DNA of 46,620 bases from Paludibacter sp. (GCA_028703105.1 JAQVNN010000010.1:1-46620), one strand, 5' to 3'. Shown: positions 35,690-45,088, numbered from the stretch's first letter. Notes: generated by a model from the letters alone, not told the origin. Translations and numbers: made by a program.

Positions 35690-37813
35690 ATGAAAAAACT
35701 AATTTCACTGATGCTGTCCTTGCTCCTTTTCACCGGCATCAAAGCAGATGAAGGCATGTGGATGCTGCCTTTGATTGAGCAATTAAATATCAGGAAAATG
35801 CAGGGAATGGGTTGCACGCTGACAGCCGAAGAAATTTACAGTGAACAAAGCATCAACCTGAAAGATGCGGTTATTGTCTTCGGGGGTGGATGTACCGGAG
35901 TCGTTGTTTCCAATCAAGGATTGATTTTTACGAACCACCATTGCGGGTACGGAGCAATTCAGGAACTGAGCTCAATTAAACATAATTACCTCAGAGACGG
36001 GTTCACAGCGAAGGAATTATCTGACGAAATTCCGGCGCCCGGGTTAACGGTAAAATTCTTGGTTGGCATCACTGATGTTACCGATCGTATCATGTCGGTT
36101 TTGCAAAAAACAGATGATTACAAGGTCATCAAGCAAAAACAAGACTCCGTCATCCGTGTTATAAAAAAAGAATTCAACAAAGACAATGATTACCTGGTTG
36201 ATGTGGAATCTTTTTACAGTAAGAATGAGTTTTACGTATTTGTCATGGAGGAATTTAAAGATGTTCGGTTGGCTTTTACCCCGCCCTCTTCCATCGGAAA
36301 ATTCGGGGGCGACACCGACAACTGGATGTGGCCAAGGCATACAGGTGATTTCTCTGTCTTTCGCGTTTATGCCGATTCAACAGGAAAGCCGGCTGAATAC
36401 GCCGCAACAAACATCCCGTACACGCCAAAGAAAGTAATTTCGATCTCAACAAAAGGGTACAAAGAAGGTGACTTCGCGATGATCCTGGGTAATCCGGGAA
36501 GTACCTCCCGTTATATCACTTCATATGGACTCTACAACCGTACCGAGGCTACCAACCTTTCACGCATCGATGTACGTGGAGAAAAGCAGGCGGTTTGGCG
36601 ATCATATATGAAAGAAAACGAAGCCATCAACATCGCTTATGCCGGAAAATATGCCCGCAGTTCGAATTACTGGAAAAACAGCATCGGGATGAACAAAGCC
36701 GTTCAAAAACTAGGCATCATGGAGCGAAAAAAAACAGCTGAACTTGATTTTGCAAAGTGGGTAAATGAATCTCCGGAAAGAGTTGCCAAATATGGTCAGG
36801 TATTACCCACGCTGGAAAGAAATTACAAAGCAATCTTCCCTACCCTGCATGCCATGAGTTACTTGCGGGAAGCACTACTAACGGGTGTTGAGATGCCTCG
36901 TATTGCAGGTGAAATGGAAAGGTTAATTATGAAAAAATTAACACCTGACTCCATCCTCAAAAAAGCAAAAGACAGGTATGATGACTATTATGCTGAAGTG
37001 GATGCAGCTACTTTTGCCGTGATGTTGGAAACATACAGAAAACATGTTAACAGCCGTTTTCTTCCGACCATTTATCTTGATATCGATAAAAAATTCAAAG
37101 GGGATTATACGCGTTATGCTGAATATGTTTTTAAGAAATCTGCATTTACTGATTATGAAAAATTCAGTAAAAGACTCCAATTAAAGAAAATCAACCTGAA
37201 AAATGACCCTGCACTGGTTTTTCTTCATGCGGTTGAACATATGCTAAACAGTCTGGACAACAAGAGTTACACAGCAAGCCGCGACTCTATACAACTGGCC
37301 ACGCAGTTACTCGAAGCAGGATTGAAAGAAATCAACTTCTCCAAAGGAACGAAACGCTATCCGGATGCTAATTTCACCATGCGCATGACTTATGGTTCGA
37401 TTGGCGGGTACGAGCCGGCAGATGCGGTAACTTACAACTATTACACTACTACCAAAGGCATTCTGGAAAAAGAAATTCCGGGTGACATGGAATTCGATGT
37501 ACCGGCAAAACTTAAAGAGGCAATCAACAAGCGTGATTTTGGCAGTTATGCCGATCCTGAAACTGGTGAGTTGTTTGTAAACTTCCTGAGCAATAATGAT
37601 ATTACCGGGGGTAATTCGGGCAGTCCGATTTTCAACGCCAAAGGCGAATTGCTGGGTCTAGCTTTCGATGGAAACTGGGAAGCCATGAGCGGCGACATCG
37701 TTTTTGAACCCGAACTGCAACGCACCATCAACGTGGATGTGCGCTACATGTTATTTATTATGGATAAAATCGGGGAAGCGGACAGGCTGCTACAGGAAAT
37801 CACAATTAACTAA
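35690..37813 (+). CDS. S46-family dipeptidyl-peptidase, DPP7-like
   Basis: A 707-residue periplasmic serine exopeptidase releasing dipeptides from peptide N-termini, a key step in amino-acid feeding of Bacteroidota. A signal peptide (KKLISLMLSLLLFTGIKA) leads into DEGMWMLP. The chymotrypsin-fold motifs are NHHCGYG (82-88), the acidic GGDTDNWMWPRHTGDF segment and the serine motif GGNSGSP with Ser643. Eighteen residues after the serine is Gly661; P. gingivalis DPP11 has Arg at the matching position and DPP7 has Gly. This predicts preference for hydrophobic rather than acidic P1 residues. ATG at 35690 opens the signal peptide; a TTG-type start upstream overlaps the promoter. Confidence 0.93.
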   Translation: MKKLISLMLSLLLFTGIKADEGMWMLPLIEQLNIRKMQGMGCTLTAEEIYSEQSINLKDAVIVFGGGCTGVVVSNQGLIFTNHHCGYGAIQELSSIKHNYLRDGFTAKELSDEIPAPGLTVKFLVGITDVTDRIMSVLQKTDDYKVIKQKQDSVIRVIKKEFNKDNDYLVDVESFYSKNEFYVFVMEEFKDVRLAFTPPSSIGKFGGDTDNWMWPRHTGDFSVFRVYADSTGKPAEYAATNIPYTPKKVISISTKGYKEGDFAMILGNPGSTSRYITSYGLYNRTEATNLSRIDVRGEKQAVWRSYMKENEAINIAYAGKYARSSNYWKNSIGMNKAVQKLGIMERKKTAELDFAKWVNESPERVAKYGQVLPTLERNYKAIFPTLHAMSYLREALLTGVEMPRIAGEMERLIMKKLTPDSILKKAKDRYDDYYAEVDAATFAVMLETYRKHVNSRFLPTIYLDIDKKFKGDYTRYAEYVFKKSAFTDYEKFSKRLQLKKINLKNDPALVFLHAVEHMLNSLDNKSYTASRDSIQLATQLLEAGLKEINFSKGTKRYPDANFTMRMTYGSIGGYEPADAVTYNYYTTTKGILEKEIPGDMEFDVPAKLKEAINKRDFGSYADPETGELFVNFLSNNDITGGNSGSPIFNAKGELLGLAFDGNWEAMSGDIVFEPELQRTINVDVRYMLFIMDKIGEADRLLQEITIN

Positions 37814-37853
37814 GGAATTAAAAGAGTTAAAGGGTTTAAAAATTTAATCGTTC

Positions 37854-37901
37854 AAAAGTTTAAGTGGGATATAACACCAAACTCTTAAACCTTAAACTTT
37901 T
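37854..37901. terminator. Inverted repeat in convergent gap
   Basis: AAAAGTTTAAG (37854-37864) and CTTAAACTTTT (37891-37901) are perfect inverted 11-mers 26 nt apart between two convergent genes. The AT-rich stem, flanked by related period-7-like sequence, could end transcription both ways, but it lacks a GC-rich stem. Confidence 0.4.
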
Positions 37902-37907
37902 AAACTC

Positions 37908-39680
37908 TTAGAAAGATACCGCGCCGCCGAGCATGAAGTTGATTCCCTGTACTTCGTAACCATAAAACTGCTGATATTTATTGTTAAGCAGGTTATTAAG
38001 TTTCGCAAAGGCAGAGAAAGTGCGGTTGAATGTATAAGTGGCTCCCAGGTTCACATCTACCTTGGGAGCCATTTTAAATGGAGCATTGCCAAGTTTTGCA
38101 TACCTTTCACCTTCGTAAAACAACAGGGCAGAAGCAGTTAAATTCCGGTTGATTCTGACATCCGCACTGATATTCGCTTCAATGGCAGGTTTCATCCAGG
38201 CGTGTAATTCGGTTTTTACATCCCAGGCATTATAAACCCCTTTCAGCTGGATGTTAACTGTATTTTTGTAGTTGTAATTAGCCCGCAAACCGACTCTGAA
38301 CAATCCGGCATCGCTGTAAACCGCATTAAAACGATTGGTGAATAAGGTGGCTTTATCACCCGTGATATCTGAAGAAAAATACGCTTTGTTTACAAAAAAA
38401 TACTGATCAACGATGTATCTGTAATCAAGGAAAGCATCCAGCAGCAAATTATGTAACGGTTTTAATTTGAAACCAGCATAGGTATTAATTGGCGTATAGG
38501 TATCCTTAACACGAAGGTCTGAATAGACATAAGGATTTTCAGCATAAATATTATTGAGGGTGGACAGCGTAAAACCACCTGTAATTCCACCATAAACTGA
38601 GAGAAAACGGGGCAACACCCGCCATTCGGCAGTTATATCGGGGGTCGGATTAAAGGGTCTTCCATGAATAAAGGAGAAAGCTGTTCTCACACCGGCGCGC
38701 AGGAACCAGTTATCACGCTCCATCAGAAAATATGGATTCATGGAGAACACCGCGTAATAATCCCAGAAGTTTATTTTGGCAGTATCAGCTTCCTGATAAA
38801 ATAAGTTTGACAATTCGAAGTCCATGCCGAAACGATTTTCTCCAAGCGGATTGCTGAAACCATATTGCATTTTCAGGATGCTCTCCTGCAATCCATTATC
38901 CGATTTAAAAACATCATAAGCCAATTCGGCATGGTATTTTTTCCCGGTAGCATTGGGCAATGAACGAATGCCCACATGGGCATTGTATCGCCAGAGCATG
39001 TCAACCTGCGGACTATTTGCCAGGTCATTCAGATTCACCGTTTGAGCTGAACGGGTAATTCTTTCCAGTTGCTGTTCCTTGTAAGCTGGCAAAGGAACAG
39101 GGAATCCTGAAGCAAAGTTTTTCAAACGAGTGATGGTATCCCCTTTGGTTCCATAAAAATTATTTCCGTAATAATTGAAATATTGATGAGAAAAGCCCAA
39201 TCCGGCATATAAATCATACGTTGAGAAATAATGATTGTAACCAAGGTCAGCCCGGCTAAAGGAGTGAAGTTTTTCACCGAAGGTTCCGGTATGATTCAAC
39301 CTCAAATCCAGCCGGTTATTATTGTTTCTGATAACAGGTAAGGAAATATCACCCAGGGTATTCCAATAGTTTCCTCCTCCAAGCCGGATAAAAGCTTCTG
39401 TTAAATTTTTCCTGCGTTGATGCAACACTTCTTCCGCAGATAAAAGCACAATATTTTTTTCAAAAGGAAGAGGCTGATAAATTTCCGCATAATAAATCCT
39501 TTCCTTCGTCGTTTTCACCTGTAAAACCTCCGGCAGCCCGGTTATTTTACCGGCATCCTGTATCACGGGCTGAAATTCTCTTTCAATGGTTACATTCCTG
39601 TCAACTTGTTCCTGCGCCACTCCAACGTTAACAACAAGAAGTACAAGCATGATGATCACATATTTTTGATTGATTTTCAT
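37908..39680 (-). CDS. Plug-less outer-membrane beta-barrel, TonB-receptor-like
   Basis: A 590-residue outer-membrane protein of unknown function. A signal peptide (KINQKYVIIMLVLLVVNVGVAQ) is followed by a short region with VDRNVTIEREFQPVIQDAGKI and LPEVLQV, then a long run of alternating aromatic/polar strands typical of a large barrel, ending LNNLLNNKYQQFYGYEVQGINFMLGGAVSF, which is TonB-dependent-receptor-like in its final strand. I see no plug domain or carboxypeptidase-like N-terminal domain, so it is probably a passive barrel or a docking partner. It follows the 1009-aa TPR gene by 42 nt; the two likely work together. Confidence 0.75.
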   Translation of the reverse strand: MKINQKYVIIMLVLLVVNVGVAQEQVDRNVTIEREFQPVIQDAGKITGLPEVLQVKTTKERIYYAEIYQPLPFEKNIVLLSAEEVLHQRRKNLTEAFIRLGGGNYWNTLGDISLPVIRNNNNRLDLRLNHTGTFGEKLHSFSRADLGYNHYFSTYDLYAGLGFSHQYFNYYGNNFYGTKGDTITRLKNFASGFPVPLPAYKEQQLERITRSAQTVNLNDLANSPQVDMLWRYNAHVGIRSLPNATGKKYHAELAYDVFKSDNGLQESILKMQYGFSNPLGENRFGMDFELSNLFYQEADTAKINFWDYYAVFSMNPYFLMERDNWFLRAGVRTAFSFIHGRPFNPTPDITAEWRVLPRFLSVYGGITGGFTLSTLNNIYAENPYVYSDLRVKDTYTPINTYAGFKLKPLHNLLLDAFLDYRYIVDQYFFVNKAYFSSDITGDKATLFTNRFNAVYSDAGLFRVGLRANYNYKNTVNIQLKGVYNAWDVKTELHAWMKPAIEANISADVRINRNLTASALLFYEGERYAKLGNAPFKMAPKVDVNLGATYTFNRTFSAFAKLNNLLNNKYQQFYGYEVQGINFMLGGAVSF

Positions 39681-39722
39681 TTTTCTTTTTGCTTATAATT
39701 GAACCGAAAAATGACTTTCGGA

Positions 39723-42700
39723 TTAGTTGATTACCTTTGATTTTTCTCTTTGCGAAATTGCACCTAAACGGGCATTAATCATCCCCTGAATATCATCTTC
39801 AACCTTGTAGTTACGCTGTAAACTCAGCAAATATTGCTTAGCCTGAAAATCGTTTTTTTGCGCGATATAAATATCCGACAACAAGATAAAACTACGTGCC
39901 AGCCAATACTGGAAAGGGGTATTTTTCTGTGCGAAATCAAGTATTTCTTTCTCAGCCGTAGCCGGGCTACCCTGTTGGAAATACGCCGAGGCCAGCATAA
40001 ACTTCGACTCCGCCCCAACTGCTGTACGGGTATCCTGCGAAAGAACTTTTAAATCATCCAGCGCCAGATTCGACTGGTTGGTCGCCATATATGCTTTTGC
40101 CCTGTTGTATTTTGCTTCGTTGAGAATATCAGAACCTGATTTTGGATCAGCCACAATATCATTCACAACGTTAATAGTCCGCTGATAATTATTCAAAAAA
40201 TAGCTACACCGCAAAATTCCTAACCGGGCAATATTTCTTCGTTCAGTAGTCTGTGCAACTTTTTCAAATCGCTCAAAATACTTTAAAGATGATTCATAAT
40301 TTTTTTGATCATAAGTAATTTCGGCCGAACGCATCAGGGCTTCTTCCATAAACTGATTTCCGGGGATCATGAGTAAAGGCTGAAACTCTGTCAGCGCAGC
40401 AGCATAATTTTTTGAACGATAATAACTGTCGGCCAGATAATATTGCGCATTTGTACAATAACGGCCACCTGCACAATAATTTTTAAGATACATCCGAAAA
40501 CCACTGATTGCCTGTGCATAAGCCGCATTCATATACTGTTTTTCAGCCGCAATGTAGCTGATTGAATCTTCATGGCTGGCACTAATCGCGGAGATCTTCA
40601 TGTTCAGCGTTTTTGCATAAGCTAAATAAGACGGCACATCGTTCATTTCAATATAGATACCCTCGACACTCTGCAATGCCGTAAAAGCCTCTACCGTTCC
40701 GGGGTAGTTTGATATCACCGTTTTATAGGCAGAAACAGCTTCCTGGTATTGCTCGTGATTATGATAAATCATGGCAATTTCGAGGGCGGCATTACGGGCC
40801 ACATTGGTATTAGGCAATAACCTGATCAAACGACGATAAGTATTCAGTGCTTCATTATCGTTCCCCAGCATAATATAAGCCCGTCCGATTTCGTACAGAG
40901 CATCATCTGTGTATTCGGAATTCGGATAAGTCTCCACCAAATCATTCAGACGGGAAATCTTGGTGGTATATTTTTTTTGTAATCCGGCAACATATCCACT
41001 TTGAAACAAGGCGTAATCACCCGTGTTCGGACTCAGGTTTGCCGACCGCGCATACATAATTTCTGCATCGCGGAAGTTCCTGTCGTAAAAACAACAATCG
41101 CCTATACGATTTAATGCATCCGCAAAAATTTCAGAATTTTTATTTCGCTCCAGGTTCGTATATTGTTCGAAATATTCTTTAGCCTGCTTGTATTTTTTTT
41201 GTGAGAAGTAGGCATATCCCATTCCGTAATGAGCGGGCACATAGTTTTTGCTGTTACGCACATTTTCCACATTGAAAAACGCCCTCAAATCATCGATACT
41301 GTTGTCGTGCATACCCAGACGATAATAACTTTCAGAGCGCCAGTAGTAACTTTCCGCCACATAATTCCCGACAGGAAGGGTCTGAATAGAGCGTGTGAAA
41401 TAATCAACCGCTTTATTGAAACTTTGCTGAGCAAAAGCTTCTGTACCCAACTGATAAAGAATATACTGTTTAGCCTCCAGGATTTTGTCATTCGGCTGTG
41501 CAATGCGCTGAATCGACTGATAAGCCACCTCATAATTTTTGGTTGACATGTATTCCAGTGCCAGGTAACTTTTGACTTTATTTGCCTCTCTGGAATTGGG
41601 AAACTCAGCTAAAAACTGCTCGAAAGCGTTTATCGACTCACCGAAAGCGGCTGTGGTTTCATAGGTCGTGAGCGCATAATTCAACAAAGCCTCTTCCCTC
41701 ACCCGGTTGTCAAAGTTTGTCCGCAAGGCTGCTTCAAAAGCCATACGAGCATTTACCTTATCGTTAATTTTAATAAAAGCGTTTCCCAGGTGCAGATATG
41801 CATTTTCTGTCATACTGTCCACTTCAGTCGTTACCCTTTGTAAATAAGGGATTGCAGAATTATATCTGTTGGTACGGATATGCGCCATACCCAGAATGTA
41901 TAAATCCTTGCGTAAAACCTGTTGCGACAAGTTTTCATATCTTTTCAAATACGCAATGGCATCTTCAAAATTATTGGCAACATAGGCCACTTCTCCTTTG
42001 ATTCGATAAATTTCAGTATTGTCAGGATGATTGGGGTAATTTGCCATGATATAGTCACCTCTTTTATTCATTTCAACCAGATCCCCCAAATGATAATAAA
42101 TCTGAAAGAGGTAGTATGTAACCTTTTCTTTGTATTGTTTGTTATTTTCCAGACTTAAAAAATCAGGCAGTGCTCCAGAAAAATTATACAAGGTATATTC
42201 AGCATAAGCATAATAATATGTCGCTGATTCTTTGTAATCGGAGTCTTTTTGTTTCAGCTCTTTAAAAATCTGCAATGCCTGATGATAAGATCCGGTTTCA
42301 AGCAAAGCATATCCCTTACAAAAAAGAAAAGCAATTTTTTCCCGCTGTCCGAAACGTTCCGGATCCACCTTGTGAAAATAATCAAGTGCCGCCTCATAAT
42401 GCTTATCTTCATACAACAACGTACCCAACATGGCATTCACTTTATCAGGAAAAGTAGTATAAGGATGTTTCTTGAGAAACTCCTGAATCAGTATGAATGC
42501 ATTTTCCTGCCTTAACTCATAGGCATTGGCAATCAGATAGTATTCAGCTTCATGCCGCTGCCCTGCCTGAATCTTTTCTGAAGAATTGAGAAACGCTTCA
42601 AAACTCCGGTAAGAGGCAGCATGTTTCTGTTGATTAAACAGTTCTTTCCCTTGATCAAACAACAAATCTGAATGAGTATAGATTAATGTTTGCTGGGCAT

Positions 42701-42752
42701 TTCCAAGCGAGATCCCACAAACAAAGAGAATCGTCAATAATATGTTCTTCAT
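39723..42752 (-). CDS. Large periplasmic TPR protein (TolA-binding-like repeats)
   Basis: A 1009-residue exported protein almost entirely built of tetratricopeptide repeats. A signal peptide (KNILLTILFVCGISLGNA) precedes more than twenty helical pairs such as LFCKGYALLETGSYHQALQIF and DALYEIGRAYIMLGNDNEALNTY, resembling the repeats of YbgF/BamD-type envelope proteins. There is no lipobox cysteine near the cleavage site, so it is predicted periplasmic. It lies 22 nt after the Nudix gene and 42 nt before the barrel gene. A scaffold role for the downstream barrel is an inference; I know of no characterised homologue. Confidence 0.8.
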   Translation of the reverse strand: MKNILLTILFVCGISLGNAQQTLIYTHSDLLFDQGKELFNQQKHAASYRSFEAFLNSSEKIQAGQRHEAEYYLIANAYELRQENAFILIQEFLKKHPYTTFPDKVNAMLGTLLYEDKHYEAALDYFHKVDPERFGQREKIAFLFCKGYALLETGSYHQALQIFKELKQKDSDYKESATYYYAYAEYTLYNFSGALPDFLSLENNKQYKEKVTYYLFQIYYHLGDLVEMNKRGDYIMANYPNHPDNTEIYRIKGEVAYVANNFEDAIAYLKRYENLSQQVLRKDLYILGMAHIRTNRYNSAIPYLQRVTTEVDSMTENAYLHLGNAFIKINDKVNARMAFEAALRTNFDNRVREEALLNYALTTYETTAAFGESINAFEQFLAEFPNSREANKVKSYLALEYMSTKNYEVAYQSIQRIAQPNDKILEAKQYILYQLGTEAFAQQSFNKAVDYFTRSIQTLPVGNYVAESYYWRSESYYRLGMHDNSIDDLRAFFNVENVRNSKNYVPAHYGMGYAYFSQKKYKQAKEYFEQYTNLERNKNSEIFADALNRIGDCCFYDRNFRDAEIMYARSANLSPNTGDYALFQSGYVAGLQKKYTTKISRLNDLVETYPNSEYTDDALYEIGRAYIMLGNDNEALNTYRRLIRLLPNTNVARNAALEIAMIYHNHEQYQEAVSAYKTVISNYPGTVEAFTALQSVEGIYIEMNDVPSYLAYAKTLNMKISAISASHEDSISYIAAEKQYMNAAYAQAISGFRMYLKNYCAGGRYCTNAQYYLADSYYRSKNYAAALTEFQPLLMIPGNQFMEEALMRSAEITYDQKNYESSLKYFERFEKVAQTTERRNIARLGILRCSYFLNNYQRTINVVNDIVADPKSGSDILNEAKYNRAKAYMATNQSNLALDDLKVLSQDTRTAVGAESKFMLASAYFQQGSPATAEKEILDFAQKNTPFQYWLARSFILLSDIYIAQKNDFQAKQYLLSLQRNYKVEDDIQGMINARLGAISQREKSKVIN

Positions 42753-42774
42753 ACACGTTAGTTTTATCTTGTCT

Positions 42775-43308
42775 TTACCTCTTTTTACGTAACGGATATT
42801 CAGCCTTAAACCTGGTCACAGCACGTTGCATGGACAAAAACCCAAAACGGTTGATTTCGACCTGATCCAGGGGTACAAAATAACAATCAGCCACATCGTC
42901 AGCCGGCACAGGATTCACGCCATCCACCTCAAAAAGAAAGAAAATATCGAGTGTGGGTAAGTTCCATCCACTGTACTCGTAATCATTTGGCTCCGAAAAA
43001 AGATAACTTCCGGCTACAACATTCATGCCTAACTCTTCCTTAATTTCCCTTTCAATCGCCTGTTCAGCAGTTTCATCGTCATCTATAAACCCTCCTGGCA
43101 GGTCCCATTTACCTTTGGAAGGCTCATTGGCCCGCACACAAATCAACACTTCGCCCTTATTATTCACAATAAATGCTCCCACTGCTGCCGATGGATTTAC
43201 GTACATTACAAACCGGCAATGATTACAACGTTTCGACTTCACGTTGTGCTGCACAAAATCATCAGATCCGCATACCGGACAGAATCGGAACAAACGGTCA
43301 AACTTCAT
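42775..43308 (-). CDS. Nudix hydrolase with N-terminal zinc ribbon
   Basis: A 177-residue cytoplasmic phosphohydrolase. The N-terminus has two cysteine pairs (CPVC and CNHC, about residues 10-35) forming a zinc ribbon, as in NADH pyrophosphatase. The Nudix box begins GGFIDDDETAEQAIEREIKEELG, with the metal-binding glutamates intact. The likely substrates are nucleoside-diphosphate derivatives such as NADH or ADP-ribose; specificity is not determined. It is shorter than NudC because it lacks the extra N-terminal domain. It has its own promoter (43327-43334) and is the first gene of the transcript containing the TPR and barrel genes. Confidence 0.92.
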   Translation of the reverse strand: MKFDRLFRFCPVCGSDDFVQHNVKSKRCNHCRFVMYVNPSAAVGAFIVNNKGEVLICVRANEPSKGKWDLPGGFIDDDETAEQAIEREIKEELGMNVVAGSYLFSEPNDYEYSGWNLPTLDIFFLFEVDGVNPVPADDVADCYFVPLDQVEINRFGFLSMQRAVTRFKAEYPLRKKR

Positions 43309-43326
43309 AAATCAATATCTTTCCCG

Positions 43327-43334
43327 CAAATTTA
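43327..43334 (-). promoter_or_regulatory. Nudix/TPR/barrel operon promoter, -7 element
   Basis: TAAATTTG on the minus strand, 18 nt before the Nudix ATG; the leader would be very short. Confidence 0.55.
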
Positions 43335-43380
43335 CACGAATTTATTCATTTTTGTCCTATGAGCGATTAATAATTCTAAT

Positions 43381-43425
43381 CCCCGGGTTAAAACCCGGGG
43401 CATTGATATGACGCTCCCTCAAGGC
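43381..43425 (+). repeat. Repeat element, copy A (left of TPR gene)
   Basis: The perfect palindrome CCCCGGGTTAAAACCCGGGG (43381-43400) is followed by CATTGATATGACGCTCCCTC. An inverted relative (copy B, 44885-44930) lies on the other side of the TPR gene. Confidence 0.65.
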
Positions 43426-43430
43426 AATTA

Positions 43431-43454
43431 TTCGCTATTCGCTATTCGCTATTG
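43431..43454 (+). repeat. Heptamer tandem array
   Basis: TTCGCTA is repeated three times without change (43431-43451) and then begins a fourth unit. It lies in the leader region of the TPR gene. Confidence 0.6.
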
Positions 43455-43501
43455 TTAATAACTTTTCACCTAATGTGTTTATTTAATTGCAATTAATAGC
43501 T

Positions 43502-43509
43502 TATTTTTG
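43502..43509 (+). promoter_or_regulatory. TPR gene promoter, -7 element
   Basis: TATTTTTG matches TAnnTTTG, 15 nt before the ATG at 43525. It overlaps an in-frame TTG at 43507, arguing for the ATG as the real start. Confidence 0.6.
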
Positions 43510-43524
43510 CAGAAAACATGGATA

Positions 43525-44886
43525 ATGAGTCGCAAACTACCCTATACACCGGAAGACGATTCCAACGAAAATGTAAAACGATACGAAGCTTTTCTTTCCA
43601 ACCGGAGCGTTTCAGGTTATTTTGATGTGGAGGAAATGGAAAGCATCGTTGACTATTACCTGCGAAAAGGCAGAACGAAAGAAAGTTCTAAAGCCCTCGA
43701 GTTTGGGTTCAAATTACATCCGAACAGTGCTGCGTTGATGTCTAAAAGAGCCAAAATATACTTGGCTACGGGCGAGACACAAAAAGCATACAGCATTCTG
43801 GAATCACTTGGAGAGCAAGGCGATTATGAAGTTACCCTCCTTAAAATCGACGCGTTGATCCGGCTTGAAAGGAACAAAGAAGCCCACTTGTTATGTAAAA
43901 AACTGATTGATCTGGAAAGTAGCGACACCGACAACGTGTGTCTTGATATCGCTTATATCTTTCTGGCGCAATTCGACATCGAATCAGCATACAAATACCT
44001 CAGAACAGGGGAAGACTTTAATCCGTCAAATGAAGAGTTGTTATTCGAGCTGGCTTTTTGTTACGAGCAAAAGGAGGAAACCGACAAAGCGATTGCTACA
44101 TACAACAAAATCATTAGCTCCGACCCGTATGCCGCCGAAGCCTGGTTTAACCTGGGGCAGATTTATTTTACCCTGCAGGATTTTCAGCAGGCCCTGATTG
44201 CTTATGATTATGCAAGGGTAATCCGTCCCGACGACTCTCTTAGTTGTCTCCAGAAAGCTCATACCCATTTTCAGCTTCAGCAGTATTCTGAAGCACTGGA
44301 AGAATATCATGCCTACGAAGCCATGGCGGCAGAGAACTGGCAAACTTATCTTTTTATCGGAGAGTGTTATGAAAGGATGGAGAAATTCACAGATGCCATC
44401 GTATATTATCAGAAATCACTGGACGAAAACGAGGAGAATTTTGAAGCGCTTACCGGAATAGCTATTTGTATGCTTGAGCAGGAGTTGTTCAACGAAAGCA
44501 TCCCCCTCCTGGAGCGCGCAATCAAACTAAACGATAGTGCTCCGGATGTTTGGGTTTATCTGGCAGAGGCCCTTACTGGTATTGACGACACAGCCGGAGC
44601 GCTTATCGCTTACCTGAAATCAATCAATCTCGACGCAGACCAACCAGACACACTGATGGCTATTGCCAACATCTTCATGGAACAGGCCGAGTTCGAACTG
44701 GCGTTGCAATATTATCAGGAAGCCTTGCAATGTGATGAACACCATGAACTTGAGAATATACACCTTTTTATGGCAGTGGCTTATCATCATACCGGAAACG
44801 ATATAGCTTCGCAGGAATCGTTAAAAAAAGCGATGAATGAAAACCTAGATGCGTTGAAATTGTTTTTGGAATTGTGCCCTGAATAG
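43525..44886 (+). CDS. Cytoplasmic tetratricopeptide-repeat protein
   Basis: A 453-residue soluble protein with no signal peptide, made of about ten TPR units between residues 60 and 430, for example DKAIATYNKIISSDPYAAEAW and WFNLGQIYFTLQDFQQALIAY. The N-terminus (PYTPEDDSNENVKRYEAFL) is acidic and distinctive. I recognise it as a conserved Bacteroidales TPR protein without assigned function; TPRs mediate protein-protein contacts. It is a single-gene unit with its own promoter (43502-43509) and is bracketed by two inverted copies of a repeat element (43381-43425, 44885-44930). Confidence 0.85.
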   Translation: MSRKLPYTPEDDSNENVKRYEAFLSNRSVSGYFDVEEMESIVDYYLRKGRTKESSKALEFGFKLHPNSAALMSKRAKIYLATGETQKAYSILESLGEQGDYEVTLLKIDALIRLERNKEAHLLCKKLIDLESSDTDNVCLDIAYIFLAQFDIESAYKYLRTGEDFNPSNEELLFELAFCYEQKEETDKAIATYNKIISSDPYAAEAWFNLGQIYFTLQDFQQALIAYDYARVIRPDDSLSCLQKAHTHFQLQQYSEALEEYHAYEAMAAENWQTYLFIGECYERMEKFTDAIVYYQKSLDENEENFEALTGIAICMLEQELFNESIPLLERAIKLNDSAPDVWVYLAEALTGIDDTAGALIAYLKSINLDADQPDTLMAIANIFMEQAEFELALQYYQEALQCDEHHELENIHLFMAVAYHHTGNDIASQESLKKAMNENLDALKLFLELCPE

Positions 44887-44930
44887 CCCCATAGGAGCGC
44901 TATCAATAGCTCCGGATTTTAACCCGGAGG
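44885..44930 (-). repeat. Repeat element, copy B (right of TPR gene)
   Basis: Read on the minus strand it runs CCTCCGGGTTAAAATCCGG, then AGCTATTGATAGCGCTCCTA, clearly related to copy A at 43381-43425 in inverted orientation. Its edge touches the TPR gene's stop codon. Confidence 0.6.
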
Positions 44931-45026
44931 TGGAGGATTATTAACCCGGAGGGAGAAGGGTTATTGAACCGGAGGTGGAGGGTTATTAAACCGGAGGTGG
45001 AGGGTTATTGAACCGGAGATTAGAGG
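44924..45026 (+). repeat. 22-bp tandem repeat
   Basis: Four units of 22-23 bp with core CCGGAGGTGGAGGGTTATT start at 44924, 44946, 44969 and 44991; a partial fifth begins at 45013. The first unit grows out of the terminal CCGGAGG of repeat copy B. Confidence 0.75.
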
Positions 45027-45088
45027 AAAATGGGAAACGGGAAATCGTAGAGACGGAAATGAAAATTGTAGAGACGCACGGAAAATAT

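Noticed and set aside
43431-43454. Possible CRISPR array from the short tandem repeats
   Set aside because: Units are 7 bp (or 22 bp at 44924) with no spacers, and no cas genes are present.
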